From Roseomonas indoligenes (GTDB taxonomy: Bacteria; Pseudomonadota; Alphaproteobacteria; Acetobacterales; Acetobacteraceae), in contig NZ_JAGIZA010000005.1 in the NCBI RefSeq assembly GCF_017813365.1, positions 343,641 to 407,640 on the forward strand: 64,000 nt of DNA, read 5' to 3'. The notes beneath the pieces are model-generated. The model saw only the letters and a program-made list of their open reading frames with translations, was not told the origin of the DNA and searched no databases. The translations under genes were made by a program, and so were the position numbers. Positions 45,258 to 54,577 of the stretch are shown here, in pieces; the stretch's first letter is position 1; each line of letters opens with the position of its first letter.

Positions 45258-47594
45258 ATGGCGAAGTTCGGCCTCAGCCAGAGCCTGCGTCGGGTCGAGG
45301 ACCCCCGCCTCCTTCGTGGCGGCGGGCGCTACACGGACGACCTGGTCCCGCAGGGCGTCGCCCCCGGCGCCGCCATCGGCCACATCCTCCGCTCCCCCCA
45401 CGCCCATGCCCGCATCCTGTCCATCAGCACCGAGGCCGCGAAGGCGATCCCCGGAGTCCTCGCGATCCTGACCGGAGAGGACTGGACGGCCGAAGGGCTG
45501 AACGAGATCCCCTGCGCCATCCCCATGAAGAACCGGGACGGCAGCCCCCGCGGCAACACCCCGCGCGGCGCGCTGGCCCAGGGGATGGTGCGCCATGTCG
45601 GCGACCCCGTGGCCTTCATCGTGGCCGAATCCCACGCCGCCGCCCGCGATGCGGCGGAGGCGATCGAGGTGGAGTACGAGAGCCTCCCCTCCGCCACGGA
45701 CCTCGCCACCGCCACCGATCCCGGCCAGCCCCAGGTCTGGCCGGACATCGCGAACAACACCGTCTTCGACTGGGAGACCGGCAACCGCGAGGAGACGGAC
45801 CGCCTCTTCTCGCAGGCCGCCCACGTCACCACCGTCCGTATCGTCAACAACCGGATCGTCGTCGCCTCGATGGAGGGCCGCGCCGCGATCGCGGAGTACG
45901 ACGAGGGCTACGACCGCTTCACCCTGCACGCCGGCACGCAGGGAAGCTGGGCACTGAAGAGCACCCTCGCCGGCGTCTTCGGCATCGACAAGGAGAAGCT
46001 CCGCGTCGTTACCCACGACGTGGGCGGCGGCTTCGGGATGAAGATCTTCACCTATCCCGAATACGCGCTCTGCATGATGGCGGCCCGCCGCCTCGGCCGC
46101 CCCGTGCGCTGGACCAGCGAGCGGACGGAGGCCTTCCTCTCCGACACCCACGGCCGCGACAACATCACCACCGGCCAGCTCGCGCTCGACGTCGACGGCA
46201 AGTTCCTGGCGATGCGCACGAAGAACATCGCCAACATGGGCGCCTACCTCTCCACCTACGGCCCCTTCATCCCCACCGCCGCCGGCACGAAGGTCCTCGC
46301 CAGCGTCTATGGCTTCCAGGCCATCCATGCGAACGTCATTGGCGTCGTCACCAACACCACGCCGGTGGACGCCTATCGCGGCGCCGGCCGTCCGGAATCC
46401 AACTACATCGTGGAACGCCTGATCGACGCCGCCGCGCGCGAGACGGGGATCGACCGCGTGGAGCTGCGCCGCCGCAACATGGTGCCCTCCTCCGCCATGC
46501 CGCACACCACCCCGGTCGGCCAGACCTATGATTCCGGCGAGTTCGCGCAGGTCATGGACCACGCCCTGTCCCTGATGGACTGGAACGGCTTCCCCGCCCG
46601 CCGCGCCGCCTCCGCCGCCGCCGGCAAGCGCCGCGGCATCGGCATGGCCTACTACCTGGAAGCCACAGGCGGCTCCGACAGCGAGCGCGCCGAGGTCCGC
46701 TTCGCGGCCGATGGCGGCGTGGAGGTCCTCGTCGGCACCCAGTCCACCGGCCAGGGTCACGAGACCGCCTACGTCATGATCACCGCCCATGAACTGGGCA
46801 TCCCGCTGGAGAAGATCCGCGTCATCCAGGGCGATTCCGACGAGATCCCGACGGGCGGCGGCACCGGCGGCGCCCGCTCCCTCTACTCGGAGGGAACCGC
46901 CCTCCTCGCCACCACCGCTACCGTAATCGAGAAGGGCCGCCAGGCCGCCAGCGAAGCCCTGGAAGCTTCCCCCGCCGATATCGAGTTCACCGATGGCCGC
47001 TTCGCCATTGCCGGCACCGACCGCGCCATCGGCATCCTCGACCTCGCCCGCACCCAGCGGGAGCGTGCCGCGCGCGGCGAGCCGGCCACCCTACTGGACG
47101 CGGCGGAAGTCGCCGCCATCCCCCGCCACACCTTCCCCAACGGCTGCCACATCGCCGAGGTCGAAGTGGACCCGGAGACCGGCACCGTCACCATCCCCCG
47201 CTACGTCGTCACCGACGATGTCGGCCACGCCCTGAACCCCCTGATTGTCCGCGGTCAGGTCCATGGCGGCGTCGCCCAGGGCATCGGGCAGGCGATCCTG
47301 GAGCGCACGGCCTATGATCCGGAGAGCGGGCAGCTCATCTCCGCCTCCTTCATGGACTACGCCCTGCCCCGCGCCGGCGACCTGCCGCCGATCGAGGTGG
47401 AGTTCGTCTCCGTTCCCTGTCTCACCAACCCGCTCGGGGTGAAGGGCGCGGGCGAAGCCGGGGCCGTGGGCTCTCCGCCCGCGCTGATGAACGCGCTCGT
47501 GGACGCCCTCTCCCCGGACGGCGTCACCCATCTCGACATGCCCGCCACGCCGGAGGTGGTCTGGAAGGCGCTGGAGATGTCCCGCGCCGCCTGA
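45258..47594 (+). CDS. Xanthine dehydrogenase-family molybdopterin-binding large subunit (CoxL-like)
   Basis: 778 residues. The start LRRVEDPRLLRGGGRYTDDL is typical of CO dehydrogenase/aldehyde oxidase large subunits. The MoCo sites are HDVGGGFGMKIFTYPEY near 255, DAYRGAGRPESNYIVERLID near 372, VGTQSTGQGHETAYVMI near 490 and GVKGAGEAGAVGSPPALMNAL near 730, where the Glu is catalytic. DTH near residue 297 replaces longer CoxL loops. It hydroxylates or oxidises an unknown substrate. The usual medium FAD and small 2Fe-2S subunit genes are not beside it; the gene stands alone between two terminators. Confidence 0.92.
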   Translation: MAKFGLSQSLRRVEDPRLLRGGGRYTDDLVPQGVAPGAAIGHILRSPHAHARILSISTEAAKAIPGVLAILTGEDWTAEGLNEIPCAIPMKNRDGSPRGNTPRGALAQGMVRHVGDPVAFIVAESHAAARDAAEAIEVEYESLPSATDLATATDPGQPQVWPDIANNTVFDWETGNREETDRLFSQAAHVTTVRIVNNRIVVASMEGRAAIAEYDEGYDRFTLHAGTQGSWALKSTLAGVFGIDKEKLRVVTHDVGGGFGMKIFTYPEYALCMMAARRLGRPVRWTSERTEAFLSDTHGRDNITTGQLALDVDGKFLAMRTKNIANMGAYLSTYGPFIPTAAGTKVLASVYGFQAIHANVIGVVTNTTPVDAYRGAGRPESNYIVERLIDAAARETGIDRVELRRRNMVPSSAMPHTTPVGQTYDSGEFAQVMDHALSLMDWNGFPARRAASAAAGKRRGIGMAYYLEATGGSDSERAEVRFAADGGVEVLVGTQSTGQGHETAYVMITAHELGIPLEKIRVIQGDSDEIPTGGGTGGARSLYSEGTALLATTATVIEKGRQAASEALEASPADIEFTDGRFAIAGTDRAIGILDLARTQRERAARGEPATLLDAAEVAAIPRHTFPNGCHIAEVEVDPETGTVTIPRYVVTDDVGHALNPLIVRGQVHGGVAQGIGQAILERTAYDPESGQLISASFMDYALPRAGDLPPIEVEFVSVPCLTNPLGVKGAGEAGAVGSPPALMNALVDALSPDGVTHLDMPATPEVVWKALEMSRAA

Positions 47595-47620
47595 CGACGC
47601 GGCGCCGCCGTCATGGGAAC

Positions 47621-47640
47621 GCCCCGGGCTGGCCCGGGGC
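47621..47640. terminator. Possible GC-rich hairpin between converging genes
   Basis: A 9-base perfect stem (47621-47629 with 47632-47640) and a 2-base loop, in the gap between the CoxL-like gene and the minus-strand membrane protein gene. It has no T run, so it is a weak candidate. Confidence 0.4.
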
Positions 47641-47668
47641 GGCCCTCCCAAAAGCGGCCCCTCGCCTC

Positions 47669-48409
47669 CTAGCGCATCGCGACCACCGGCCCGGCCACGG
47701 CCCGCGCCGCGGACGGGGCATTCAGGAAGGTCACGCCGGTAACCCGGAAGCCCTCTCCCTGCCAAGCCATCTCGAAGGCCACCCCGCCGTCCTCGTTCCG
47801 CGGCCCGTATTCCAGCCGGAAGGAGGCCAGCCCCACCGCCCGCGCGGAGCGCAGGGAGGAGAGCGCCACGGCCGGCCCGTCCTCGCGCCCACCGCGCCGG
47901 CGCGCCCCTAGCCAAGCGGACATCCCCTCCGGCCGCGCCCAGGATTCCGCCATCCGGTCCGCCAGGGCCGAAAGATAGCGCCGCGCCCCGCCGGTCTCGT
48001 CCTCCGGCACCTCCGCCGCCAATCCGGCGCGCAGGCTGGCCAGGGTCGATGGCGCGTCGACCTGCCGCAGCAGCCCCGGCGCATCCCCCTGCCCGATTGG
48101 CAGGGAGAGCCGCACACCCAGCAGCCAGGGCAGCACCAGCCACCCCGCCAGCAGCATCGCCGCCGCCATGGCAGCGAGACCAACCTGCATCAGAGGACGC
48201 AACCGGATCCGGGGGCGCACCTTCCGCGCCTGTTCCGCCTCCCAGGGTCTGGGCCAGCCCCTGGCATCAACACCCGTCGCCTTCGTCCCGGGTCTCGGCA
48301 CGGCACCGCCCCGGACAGCTCGGGGTGCCTCCAGCGTCCGCTCCGCCTGCCGGGCGTCGTACTCCGCCCAGACTTCCTCCCAGATCGCTGCCCGCTGATC
48401 GGCCTGCAT
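47669..48409 (-). CDS. Single-helix membrane protein, DUF2939-like
   Basis: 246 residues. A cytoplasmic N-terminal region of about 75 residues, basic and Pro/Arg-rich (AIWEEVWAEYDARQ at the start), is followed by one helix (VGLAAMAAAMLLAGWLVLPWLL, about 75-98). The periplasmic part has APGLLRQVDAPSTLASLRAG, RRYLSALADRMAESWAR and FLNAPSAARA near the end. The LRQVDAPSTLASLRAGL segment resembles DUF2939, a small periplasmic-facing domain of unknown role. The match is tentative. It converges with the CoxL-like gene and is separated from the Mla genes by 120 bases. Confidence 0.55.
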   Translation of the reverse strand: MQADQRAAIWEEVWAEYDARQAERTLEAPRAVRGGAVPRPGTKATGVDARGWPRPWEAEQARKVRPRIRLRPLMQVGLAAMAAAMLLAGWLVLPWLLGVRLSLPIGQGDAPGLLRQVDAPSTLASLRAGLAAEVPEDETGGARRYLSALADRMAESWARPEGMSAWLGARRRGGREDGPAVALSSLRSARAVGLASFRLEYGPRNEDGGVAFEMAWQGEGFRVTGVTFLNAPSAARAVAGPVVAMR

Positions 48410-48455
48410 GGCACCAGTCCCGTCCGTCTCAGGAACGGCGCGATCCTGGCGCCTC

Positions 48456-48472
48456 GTCTCTTTTTTTGAGAC
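48456..48472. repeat. Small inverted repeat around a T7 run
   Basis: GTCTC at 48456-48460, seven T residues, then GAGAC at 48468-48472. It lies downstream of the minus-strand Mla operon and upstream of the DUF2939-like gene. The stem is only 5 bases; it might aid termination, but weakly. Confidence 0.35.
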
Positions 48473-48529
48473 TGACGCGAGAGCTCTGACTGAACCGTTA
48501 ATGTCTCAATGGGCGAGACGATTTCTCGA

Positions 48530-49180
48530 TCACGTGACCGCGCGAAGGTCTCCCTCCAGCCGCCCCAATACTGCGGCCAGCGCCGCCACCATGCCGGCCG
48601 CCTGCGCATCCGGCCCCAGCGGCCGATCCGGGGGCACGGGAACCGTCGCGGTCTCCGCGTACTGCCCTACAACCCGCGTGCCGAACTGGCTGGTGTCCCG
48701 CAGCACCACCACGGTCATGGAGCACACCGCCACCCCACGCCCGAGATCGACGTGCAACGCCACCAGTTCGCTCTCCATCGTCAGATCAACGGCCCCGCGC
48801 GTGCCGGGCGCCAGCACGGCGGCGAAGAGGCCGGCATCCACCAGCCAGCGCCGCAGCGAGTCCTCCGCCGCCTCGGCGGGCGGTGCGGTCCACTCGGCAT
48901 AGTACTCCGTCGCCTCCGTCCCATCCGGCCGGATGGATCGCAGCAGCCGCCCGTCCATCCCCGCCGCCGCGCGCGTCAGCCGCATCAGCAAAGTCTTCTT
49001 CCCGCGCGCGCCCCGCGGCCCCATGGCGGACATCCCCGCCATGGAAGGTCCAGGCCGCCGCGGCGCCAGCGGATAGCGCCGCGGCTCCACGTAGTCCTGA
49101 TTCAGCACGGAACACGCCCCCAGCGCCGTCACTGCCGGGGCCAGCGCCGCCGCGCCCAGAAGCATCCTTCGCCGCATCAC
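48530..49180 (-). CDS. ABC-type transport auxiliary lipoprotein of the Mla/PqiC kind
   Basis: 216 residues. A lipoprotein signal (RRRMLLGAAALAPAVTALGAC, lipobox Leu-Gly-Ala-Cys) and Arg-rich start. The mature part has RYPLAPRRP near 38, TEYYAEWTAPPAEAAEDSLR near 90 and VALHVDLGRGVAVCSMTVVVL near 145, the LptE/PqiC-like auxiliary fold. In lipid importers it docks the MlaD assembly to the outer membrane. Its ATG overlaps the mlaD stop by 4 bases, so it is the last gene of the operon. MAGMSAMG between start and core is a low-complexity insert. Confidence 0.82.
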   Translation of the reverse strand: MMRRRMLLGAAALAPAVTALGACSVLNQDYVEPRRYPLAPRRPGPSMAGMSAMGPRGARGKKTLLMRLTRAAAGMDGRLLRSIRPDGTEATEYYAEWTAPPAEAAEDSLRRWLVDAGLFAAVLAPGTRGAVDLTMESELVALHVDLGRGVAVCSMTVVVLRDTSQFGTRVVGQYAETATVPVPPDRPLGPDAQAAGMVAALAAVLGRLEGDLRAVT

Positions 49181-50205
49181 CGCCTCTCCCTCGTCCAGGC
49201 CGGCGCCGGCGGGGGCGGCGCCAGAACGGCGGCCCCCGGGGATCGCCGCAACATCTCCGTCGTGTCCCGCAGGTTGCCGGACGACGCGCGCAGGTCGCGC
49301 AGCGTCGGCGTCAGGTCCACGTTCACGTCGCCCACCAGGTTGTTGATCGCGCGCGCGGCCGATTCCACCTGCGCAACCGCGGCCGGCAGGCGCTGCATTC
49401 CCTGCTGAATCTGCTCCAGCGCCCGGTTCGCGTTCTGCACGGTGCCCCGCACCTCGCGCCCGTTGATCAGCGCACGGGCATCCGCCACCGTTCCCCGAAG
49501 TTCGGTGGACAGGGCGGGCAGGTTCAGATCCGTCACCGTCCGCTGCAGCGTTTCCAGAGTCTCCCGCGCCGCGCGGCTCGCCTGCGCCACGTCGCCGTCA
49601 TTCACCTGCCGCCGCAGGTCCACCAGCAGCCCGGCCATGTCGCCGAGAATCTGCTCGATCGGCAAATTGCTGATCCGCTGCGCCAGCTGCTCCGCCACGC
49701 TCGTCACCTGCGCGATGGTGGATGCAATGGCGGGGATCACCGGATAAGCCGGCTTCCAGGGAACCTCCTCAACGGGAAAGCGGTCGGCATCGACGAAGTC
49801 GAGCTCCAGGTACCCCACGCCGGTGATGCCCGTGGAGGCCAGCCGCGCCCGCAGGCCGTTCTGCACCGCCTTCTCGATATCCGCCTGCTCCCGCAACCGG
49901 GAAAGGTCGAGCGCGAAGCGCACGATCACCCGCTGGTAGGCGGAGGAGAAGGCGCCCGGCGGCGGCGCATACTCGGCCGCGACAAGGTTGACCTCCCGCA
50001 CCTCGCCGAGCTGCACGCCGCGGAACCGCACGGCGGTGCCGACGCTCAGCCCCTGCACGCTCTCGCGGATATAGGTCTCGAAGGTTTCGGTATTCCGGCC
50101 GAGCTTTCCGGCCGTGAAGAAGAGCACGAAGCCCACCCCCACCCCGAGCCCGACGAGGATGAGGATGCCGACGCGCAGGTAGAGCCCGCGGGAGGAAACC
50201 GCCAT
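49177..50205 (-). CDS. mlaD: MlaD family lipid-binding protein
   Basis: 342 residues. One N-terminal helix (RVGILILVGLGVGVGFVLFF) leads to the MCE domain: GTAVRFRGVQLGEVREVNLV near 55, VQNGLRARLASTGITGVGYL near 115. A long helical region from about 160 (VAEQLAQRISNLPIEQILGD onward, with weak coiled-coil character) reaches to 320 and a Pro-rich tail. MlaD hexamers carry phospholipid across the periplasm. ATG 50205 stands just after the mlaF stop and overlaps the lipoprotein start by 4 bases. It is larger than the E. coli protein, as is usual for MCE proteins of Alphaproteobacteria. Confidence 0.92.
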   Translation of the reverse strand: MAVSSRGLYLRVGILILVGLGVGVGFVLFFTAGKLGRNTETFETYIRESVQGLSVGTAVRFRGVQLGEVREVNLVAAEYAPPPGAFSSAYQRVIVRFALDLSRLREQADIEKAVQNGLRARLASTGITGVGYLELDFVDADRFPVEEVPWKPAYPVIPAIASTIAQVTSVAEQLAQRISNLPIEQILGDMAGLLVDLRRQVNDGDVAQASRAARETLETLQRTVTDLNLPALSTELRGTVADARALINGREVRGTVQNANRALEQIQQGMQRLPAAVAQVESAARAINNLVGDVNVDLTPTLRDLRASSGNLRDTTEMLRRSPGAAVLAPPPPAPAWTRERR

Positions 50206-50206
50206 C

Positions 50207-50971
50207 CTACGCCGTCTCCCGCCGGAAGAACTTCCGCACCGTGTCGTTCGGCGGCTCGTCGCGCAAGCGCCGCGGATCGCCCTCGGCAATCATCCCCTGC
50301 GCCTCCTTGTCCAGCATGATGCAGCGGTCCCCGATCGCCAGGATCGACTGCAGCTCGTGCGTCACCACCACGAAGGTGGTGCCGAGGTCCCGCGCCAGGT
50401 CCTTGATCAACTCGTCCAGCCCCGCCGACGTCACGGGGTCTAGCCCCGCGCTCGGCTCATCGAGAAAAAGGACCGGCGGGTCCAGCGCCATGGCCCGCGC
50501 GATGCCGGCGCGCTTCGCCATGCCGCCCGAGATCTCCGCCGGCAGCCGGGAAGCGGCGTCGGAAAGCCCGACCAGCCCCAGCTTCACGCGCGCCACCGCC
50601 TCGCGCGCCTCGCGCGGCAGGTCGGTATGGGCCTCCAGCGGCAGCATCACGTTCTCCAGCAAGGTCATCGAGCCGAAGAGCGCGCCTGACTGCCACATGA
50701 CGCCCAGCCGCCGCAGCAGGTTGCGCCGCGCCTCCCCCTCGGCCTCCGCCAGGTCGCCGCCGAGGATTGTCACGCGCCCCGCCGTCGGACGGTAGAGCCC
50801 GATCATCAGCTTCAGCAGCGTGGACTTACCGCAGCCCGAGCCGCCGAGGATGACGAAGACCTCGCCCCGCTTCACGTCGAAGGTCACGTCCCGGAACAGC
50901 ACGCGCTGCCCGAAGCCCATGCTCACCTTCTCGGCCCGGATCACCGGCCGGCCACCCTCGGGCACTGCCAT
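50207..50971 (-). CDS. mlaF: Mla-type ABC transporter ATP-binding protein
   Basis: 254 residues. Walker A GGSGCGKSTLLKLMIGL near 40, Q-loop VMWQSGALFGSMTLLENVML near 88, signature EISGGMAKRAGIARAMALDP near 150 with Walker B VLFLDEPSAGLDPVTS and the switch His in VVVTHELQS. The ISGGM-x-KR signature is characteristic of MlaF-type ATPases. It powers lipid movement by the MlaE permease. ATG 50971 shares one base with the mlaE stop (TGATG), and its own stop lies one base ahead of the mlaD start codon, so translation is tightly coupled. Confidence 0.95.
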   Translation of the reverse strand: MAVPEGGRPVIRAEKVSMGFGQRVLFRDVTFDVKRGEVFVILGGSGCGKSTLLKLMIGLYRPTAGRVTILGGDLAEAEGEARRNLLRRLGVMWQSGALFGSMTLLENVMLPLEAHTDLPREAREAVARVKLGLVGLSDAASRLPAEISGGMAKRAGIARAMALDPPVLFLDEPSAGLDPVTSAGLDELIKDLARDLGTTFVVVTHELQSILAIGDRCIMLDKEAQGMIAEGDPRRLRDEPPNDTVRKFFRRETA

Positions 50972-52290
50972 CACCAGCCCAGCCGGAAGAACATCACGGC
51001 GAAGATCCCGTCCAGCACCACCAGCGCCACGATCCCGCCCACCACCGCCGCCGTCGCCGCATCGCCCACCGCGCGCGGCCCGCTGCCCGCTTGCAGCCCG
51101 GCGCGGCACCCGATCCCCGCGATCACCAGCCCGAAGACCGCGGCCTTCCCCAGCCCCTGCAGCAGGTCCCAGAGCTGCACCCCGGCATGGAGCTGGTTGA
51201 CCACGATCGCCAGCGGAAAGCCCCGCGCGATCATCACCAGGGTCATGCCCACCAGGCCGGAAAGGTCCATCAGCAGCGCCAGCACCGGCATGGCGATCGT
51301 CGCCGCGACCAGCCGCGGCAGCACCAGCAGCACCATTGGGTCGATCCCCATGATCCGCAGCGCGCTGACCTCCTCGTTCACCGTCATCGTGCCCAGCTCG
51401 GCCGCGAAGGCCGATCCCGTGCGCCCGGCCAGGACCACCGCCGCCAGCAGCGGTCCCAACTCGCGCAGGAGGGAGATGCCCACCAGCCGGGGCACGAAGA
51501 TATCCGCCCCGTACTGCCGCATCGGCACGGCGGACTGGAAGGCCAGGATCACGCCGATCAGCACGCCCAGCAGCAGGATCAGCCCGAAGGCGCGCGTGCC
51601 CACCTCGTCCAGGTGCCGCAGCACGTCCGCCGCCCGCATGTCGCGCGGCCGCCGCGCCGCGTTCACCACGGTGGAGGCGGATTCGCCGAGGAACTCCGTG
51701 GAGTTCCCGACGCCCTTCACCCGCCCCACGCCCCAGGCGCCCAGCCGCCGGATCAGCCCCATGCGCGGCTTCTCCGGGGGCGGCGCGGGCGGCTTCGCCG
51801 AAGCCCCCCGGGCCCGCTCCAGCACCGCCGCCACGGGCTCGGAGGCCCCCTCGACCGAAACCTCCCCGCCTGCCCTCTCCTGCGCCGCCAGCACCAGGGC
51901 CGCGCCGCTCGTGTCCAGCCCCTCCAACCCGGAGAGGTCGATCCGCCGCGCCCCCTTGGCCGCCTCCTCCGCCTGCCGCCAGACATGCCCGGCCGAAAGG
52001 CTCGTCAGCCGCCCGGAGAAGCGCAGAGTGTCCCCCTCCCGCTCCACCCCCGGCGGCGGCCCATCCGTATCCTCGTCGGGCCCGGCATCCGAACCGGCAA
52101 CGGCGCCCCCGGGCTCCGGCGCCCTGTCGGGCACCCGCCCCGGGCCCATGTCCTCCGCCGGGGGCAGCGCCGGGCTGCCGGGTTCGGGGGACCGCTCCGG
52201 CGCGCCTTCCGCTCGCTCCTCGCGCCGGTTCCCCGCGCCTTCCCCCACGGGAATGGCCGGGTCGGGCGGGTTCCGCTCCGCATCCCTCAC
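50971..52290 (-). CDS. mlaE: MlaE family lipid ABC permease with N-terminal STAS domain
   Basis: 439 residues, GTG start at 52290 within GTGA shared with the stop of the amine oxidase gene. Residues about 1-80 are Pro/Glu/Gly-rich. A STAS domain (about 85-165) has DTLRFSGRLTSLSAGHVW and ARRIDLSGLEGLDTSGAALV, the place of MlaB in other systems. The permease half (from about 195) has LRHLDEVGTRAFGLILLLG, PRLVGISLLRELGPLLAAVV and RTGSAFAAELGTMTVNEEV, the MlaE signature. The MlaB-MlaE fusion is known in other proteobacteria. It forms the membrane channel of the lipid importer. Confidence 0.94.
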   Translation of the reverse strand: MRDAERNPPDPAIPVGEGAGNRREERAEGAPERSPEPGSPALPPAEDMGPGRVPDRAPEPGGAVAGSDAGPDEDTDGPPPGVEREGDTLRFSGRLTSLSAGHVWRQAEEAAKGARRIDLSGLEGLDTSGAALVLAAQERAGGEVSVEGASEPVAAVLERARGASAKPPAPPPEKPRMGLIRRLGAWGVGRVKGVGNSTEFLGESASTVVNAARRPRDMRAADVLRHLDEVGTRAFGLILLLGVLIGVILAFQSAVPMRQYGADIFVPRLVGISLLRELGPLLAAVVLAGRTGSAFAAELGTMTVNEEVSALRIMGIDPMVLLVLPRLVAATIAMPVLALLMDLSGLVGMTLVMIARGFPLAIVVNQLHAGVQLWDLLQGLGKAAVFGLVIAGIGCRAGLQAGSGPRAVGDAATAAVVGGIVALVVLDGIFAVMFFRLGW

Positions 52291-53555
52291 GCAGGCCGCC
52301 TCACGGCCGCCGCCGCTTCGCGGGCCGCCCGCGCGCCGCTCTGCCAGGCGCCCGCCAGCGTGCCCGCCAGGCTCTCATGGCAGGCCTCGCCCGCCAGCAT
52401 CAGCCGCCCACCGCCAAGAGGGGCCGAGAGAGCCGCCCGCGCCCCAGCCCGCCCCGGCCGCACCGCGGCATAGGAGCCGAGGGACCACGGGTCCGTCCCC
52501 CAGGAGGACGCCACCGCGTCCTCCCTGCGCAAGGCGCGCCCGGCCCGCGCGCCGAAAATCCCCCGCAGCTCCTGAAAAGCCTGGTCCACCAGCGCAGCCT
52601 CTCCTTCCCGCGCCAGATCCCAGGCCAGGGCCCCTCCCGCGAAGCCCTCCAGGTGATCCCGCCCGAAGGGCCAGGCGACGAAGGTCATCGCCCGCTCCCC
52701 CGGCTCCAGGCGCCGCTCGATCCCCCCGAAGGAGGGCAGGTCCAGCCGGTCCTCCCCGGACGCGCGGAGCCCCACCTTGCTCAGCAACCCCATCGGCAGG
52801 TCATGCACCGCCTGCGCCGTCCCGGCCGGCAGCGCCGGATCGAAGCGGATCGCGCCGGAGGCCAGCACCCCTGTCGAGACGGTCACCACGGCCGCCCGCG
52901 CCTCCATCACGCCGAAAGGACCTTCCGCCCGCACGCGCGACCCGCCCCAGGCGATGCGCTGCACCGGCGCTCCCAGGGTGACCGGAAGCCCCTCAGCCAG
53001 AACGGAGAGAAGGTGCCCGCACCCCTCCCGCGGCAGCAGGTTCGTGCCGTTCAGCAGGGTCGCCAAGTAGTCGTCCAGGTCGATCTCCCCCGCCTCCGCC
53101 GCCGCGATCACCGGGCCTTCCCAATGCGTCAGCGTGGCATCCCAGAAGCCGCCGCGCGGCGCCGCGTCGCGCAGGCTCCGCACCCCGCCCCGCGCCGCTG
53201 CCAGGGTCACGGCCGCGTGCCACTCCCCCTCGGCCCGGTCGTAATCCTGCATCTCCGCGGCCGTGGCCCAGCGGTCCCCCATCCACACGCGGGAGGAGCG
53301 CACGGAATCATGGTCGAACAGCTCCAGCCCCCGCGCCTCGGCGAGGGGCACCAGGGGATTGGCCTGCGCCGCGTGCAGCCAGGTCGCCCCCAGGTCCATC
53401 GGGAAGGAGGGATCGGTCAGCGCCCGCCCGCCGACCCGCCCACGCGCCTCCAGCACCCGGACCGTCAGCCCAAGGCCCATCGCCTCGCGCGCCGCCGCGA
53501 TCCCCGCCGCGCCCGCCCCGACGACCAGAAGGTCGCAATCCCCCGACACCATCAT
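52287..53555 (-). CDS. Flavin-dependent amine oxidase family protein
   Basis: 422 residues from the double ATG at 53555. The Rossmann FAD site is DLLVVGAGAAGIAAAREAMG near 8, followed by ARGRVGGRALTDPSFPMDLG near 36 (the GGR motif) and later SWGTDPWSLGSYAAVRPG near 355 and LMLAGEACHESLAGTLAGAW near 390. These oxidise amines, phytoene-like or other substrates with oxygen. The frame is open upstream, but a start there would extend past the flavin site without homology. It opens the mla operon here, which is unusual and unexplained. Confidence 0.88.
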   Translation of the reverse strand: MMVSGDCDLLVVGAGAAGIAAAREAMGLGLTVRVLEARGRVGGRALTDPSFPMDLGATWLHAAQANPLVPLAEARGLELFDHDSVRSSRVWMGDRWATAAEMQDYDRAEGEWHAAVTLAAARGGVRSLRDAAPRGGFWDATLTHWEGPVIAAAEAGEIDLDDYLATLLNGTNLLPREGCGHLLSVLAEGLPVTLGAPVQRIAWGGSRVRAEGPFGVMEARAAVVTVSTGVLASGAIRFDPALPAGTAQAVHDLPMGLLSKVGLRASGEDRLDLPSFGGIERRLEPGERAMTFVAWPFGRDHLEGFAGGALAWDLAREGEAALVDQAFQELRGIFGARAGRALRREDAVASSWGTDPWSLGSYAAVRPGRAGARAALSAPLGGGRLMLAGEACHESLAGTLAGAWQSGARAAREAAAAVRRPA

Positions 53556-53744
53556 GTCCCAGCGGTCATATCCGGCCAGGGTTTCCACTGCCCCGCGTCC
53601 CAGGGCCAGCCCCCAAGCAGCCGCCCATCGGCTTCGTGAAGCAGGAATCGGGCCTTTCCGCACCCGGCGTAACGCTCCGTCGCAGCCGGTATCGCAACCC
53701 CGCACCCCGGCCCATCATCCCCGCCCCAAAGGAATCGGATCCTC

Positions 53745-54509
53745 ATGAACCCCACACGAGACCTCGAAGGCCGGCGCGCCCTCGTCATGGGCGGCAGCCG
53801 CGGCATCGGCCGCTCCATCGCCCTCGCCTTCGCTAGGGCCGGCGCCGCCGTGGCGATCTGCGCCCGCGGCGCCGAGACGCTGGAGGCCACCCGCGCCGAG
53901 ATCGCCGCCGCTGGCAACGCGCCGACCTTCGCCGCCCCCTGCGACCTCTCGGACGCCGCCTCCATCGCCGGCTTCGTCCCGAAAGCGGCCGAGGCGCTCG
54001 GCGGCATCGACATCCTCGTCAACAACGCCTCCGGCTTCGGCCGGGCCGATGACGAGGAGAGCTGGGCCGCCTCCCTCTCGGTGGACGTCATGGCCGTCAT
54101 CCGCGCCAGCCACGCCGCCCTGCCCTGGCTCGAGAGGTCGGGCGCGGGCGCCATCGTCAACATCGCCTCCATCTCCGCCCTCCGCGCGACGAAGCGGAAC
54201 CCGCCCTATGCCGCGGCGAAGGCGGCGGTGATCCAGTACACCAGCAGCCAGGCACGGACCCTCGCGGCCAGGGGCATCCGCGCCAACGCCGTCTCTCCCG
54301 GCTCCATCGAGTTCCCCGGCGGCACCTGGGAGCGCCGGCGCACCGACGATCCCGCCCTCTACAACGGCACCCTGTCCCAGATCCCCTTCGGCCGCATGGG
54401 CCGGCCGGAGGAGGTGGCGGAGGCCGTCCTTTTCCTCGCCTCGGCGCGCGCGAGCTGGATTACCGGCCAGAGCCTCGTCGTCGACGGAGGCCAGCTGCTG
54501 GGTCCCTAA
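53745..54509 (+). CDS. SDR family oxidoreductase
   Basis: 254 residues. Classical short-chain dehydrogenase marks: [20 protein letters not shown] near 10 (nucleotide-binding Gly motif), [25 protein letters not shown] near 90, [20 protein letters not shown] with the catalytic Ser-Tyr-Lys set near 142-160 ([12 protein letters not shown]), and [15 protein letters not shown] near 178. SDRs of this length reduce or oxidise keto and hydroxy groups with NAD(P)H; FabG-like roles are common. Substrate unknown. It is divergent from the amine oxidase and followed by the chemoreceptor after 68 bases. Confidence 0.9.
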   Translation: MNPTRDLEGRRALVMGGSRGIGRSIALAFARAGAAVAICARGAETLEATRAEIAAAGNAPTFAAPCDLSDAASIAGFVPKAAEALGGIDILVNNASGFGRADDEESWAASLSVDVMAVIRASHAALPWLERSGAGAIVNIASISALRATKRNPPYAAAKAAVIQYTSSQARTLAARGIRANAVSPGSIEFPGGTWERRRTDDPALYNGTLSQIPFGRMGRPEEVAEAVLFLASARASWITGQSLVVDGGQLLGP

Positions 54510-54577
54510 GCGCGGGAAACCCCTCCTTCACCTTTCCCGGCGAGCATGGCGGCCTTCCCTATCCGATTGGACCCGCC

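Noticed and set aside
40499..46531. 2010-codon open frame across the RND and CoxL-like genes
   Set aside because: It is an out-of-frame shadow, extremely Arg/Pro-rich, crossing two real genes and a terminator.
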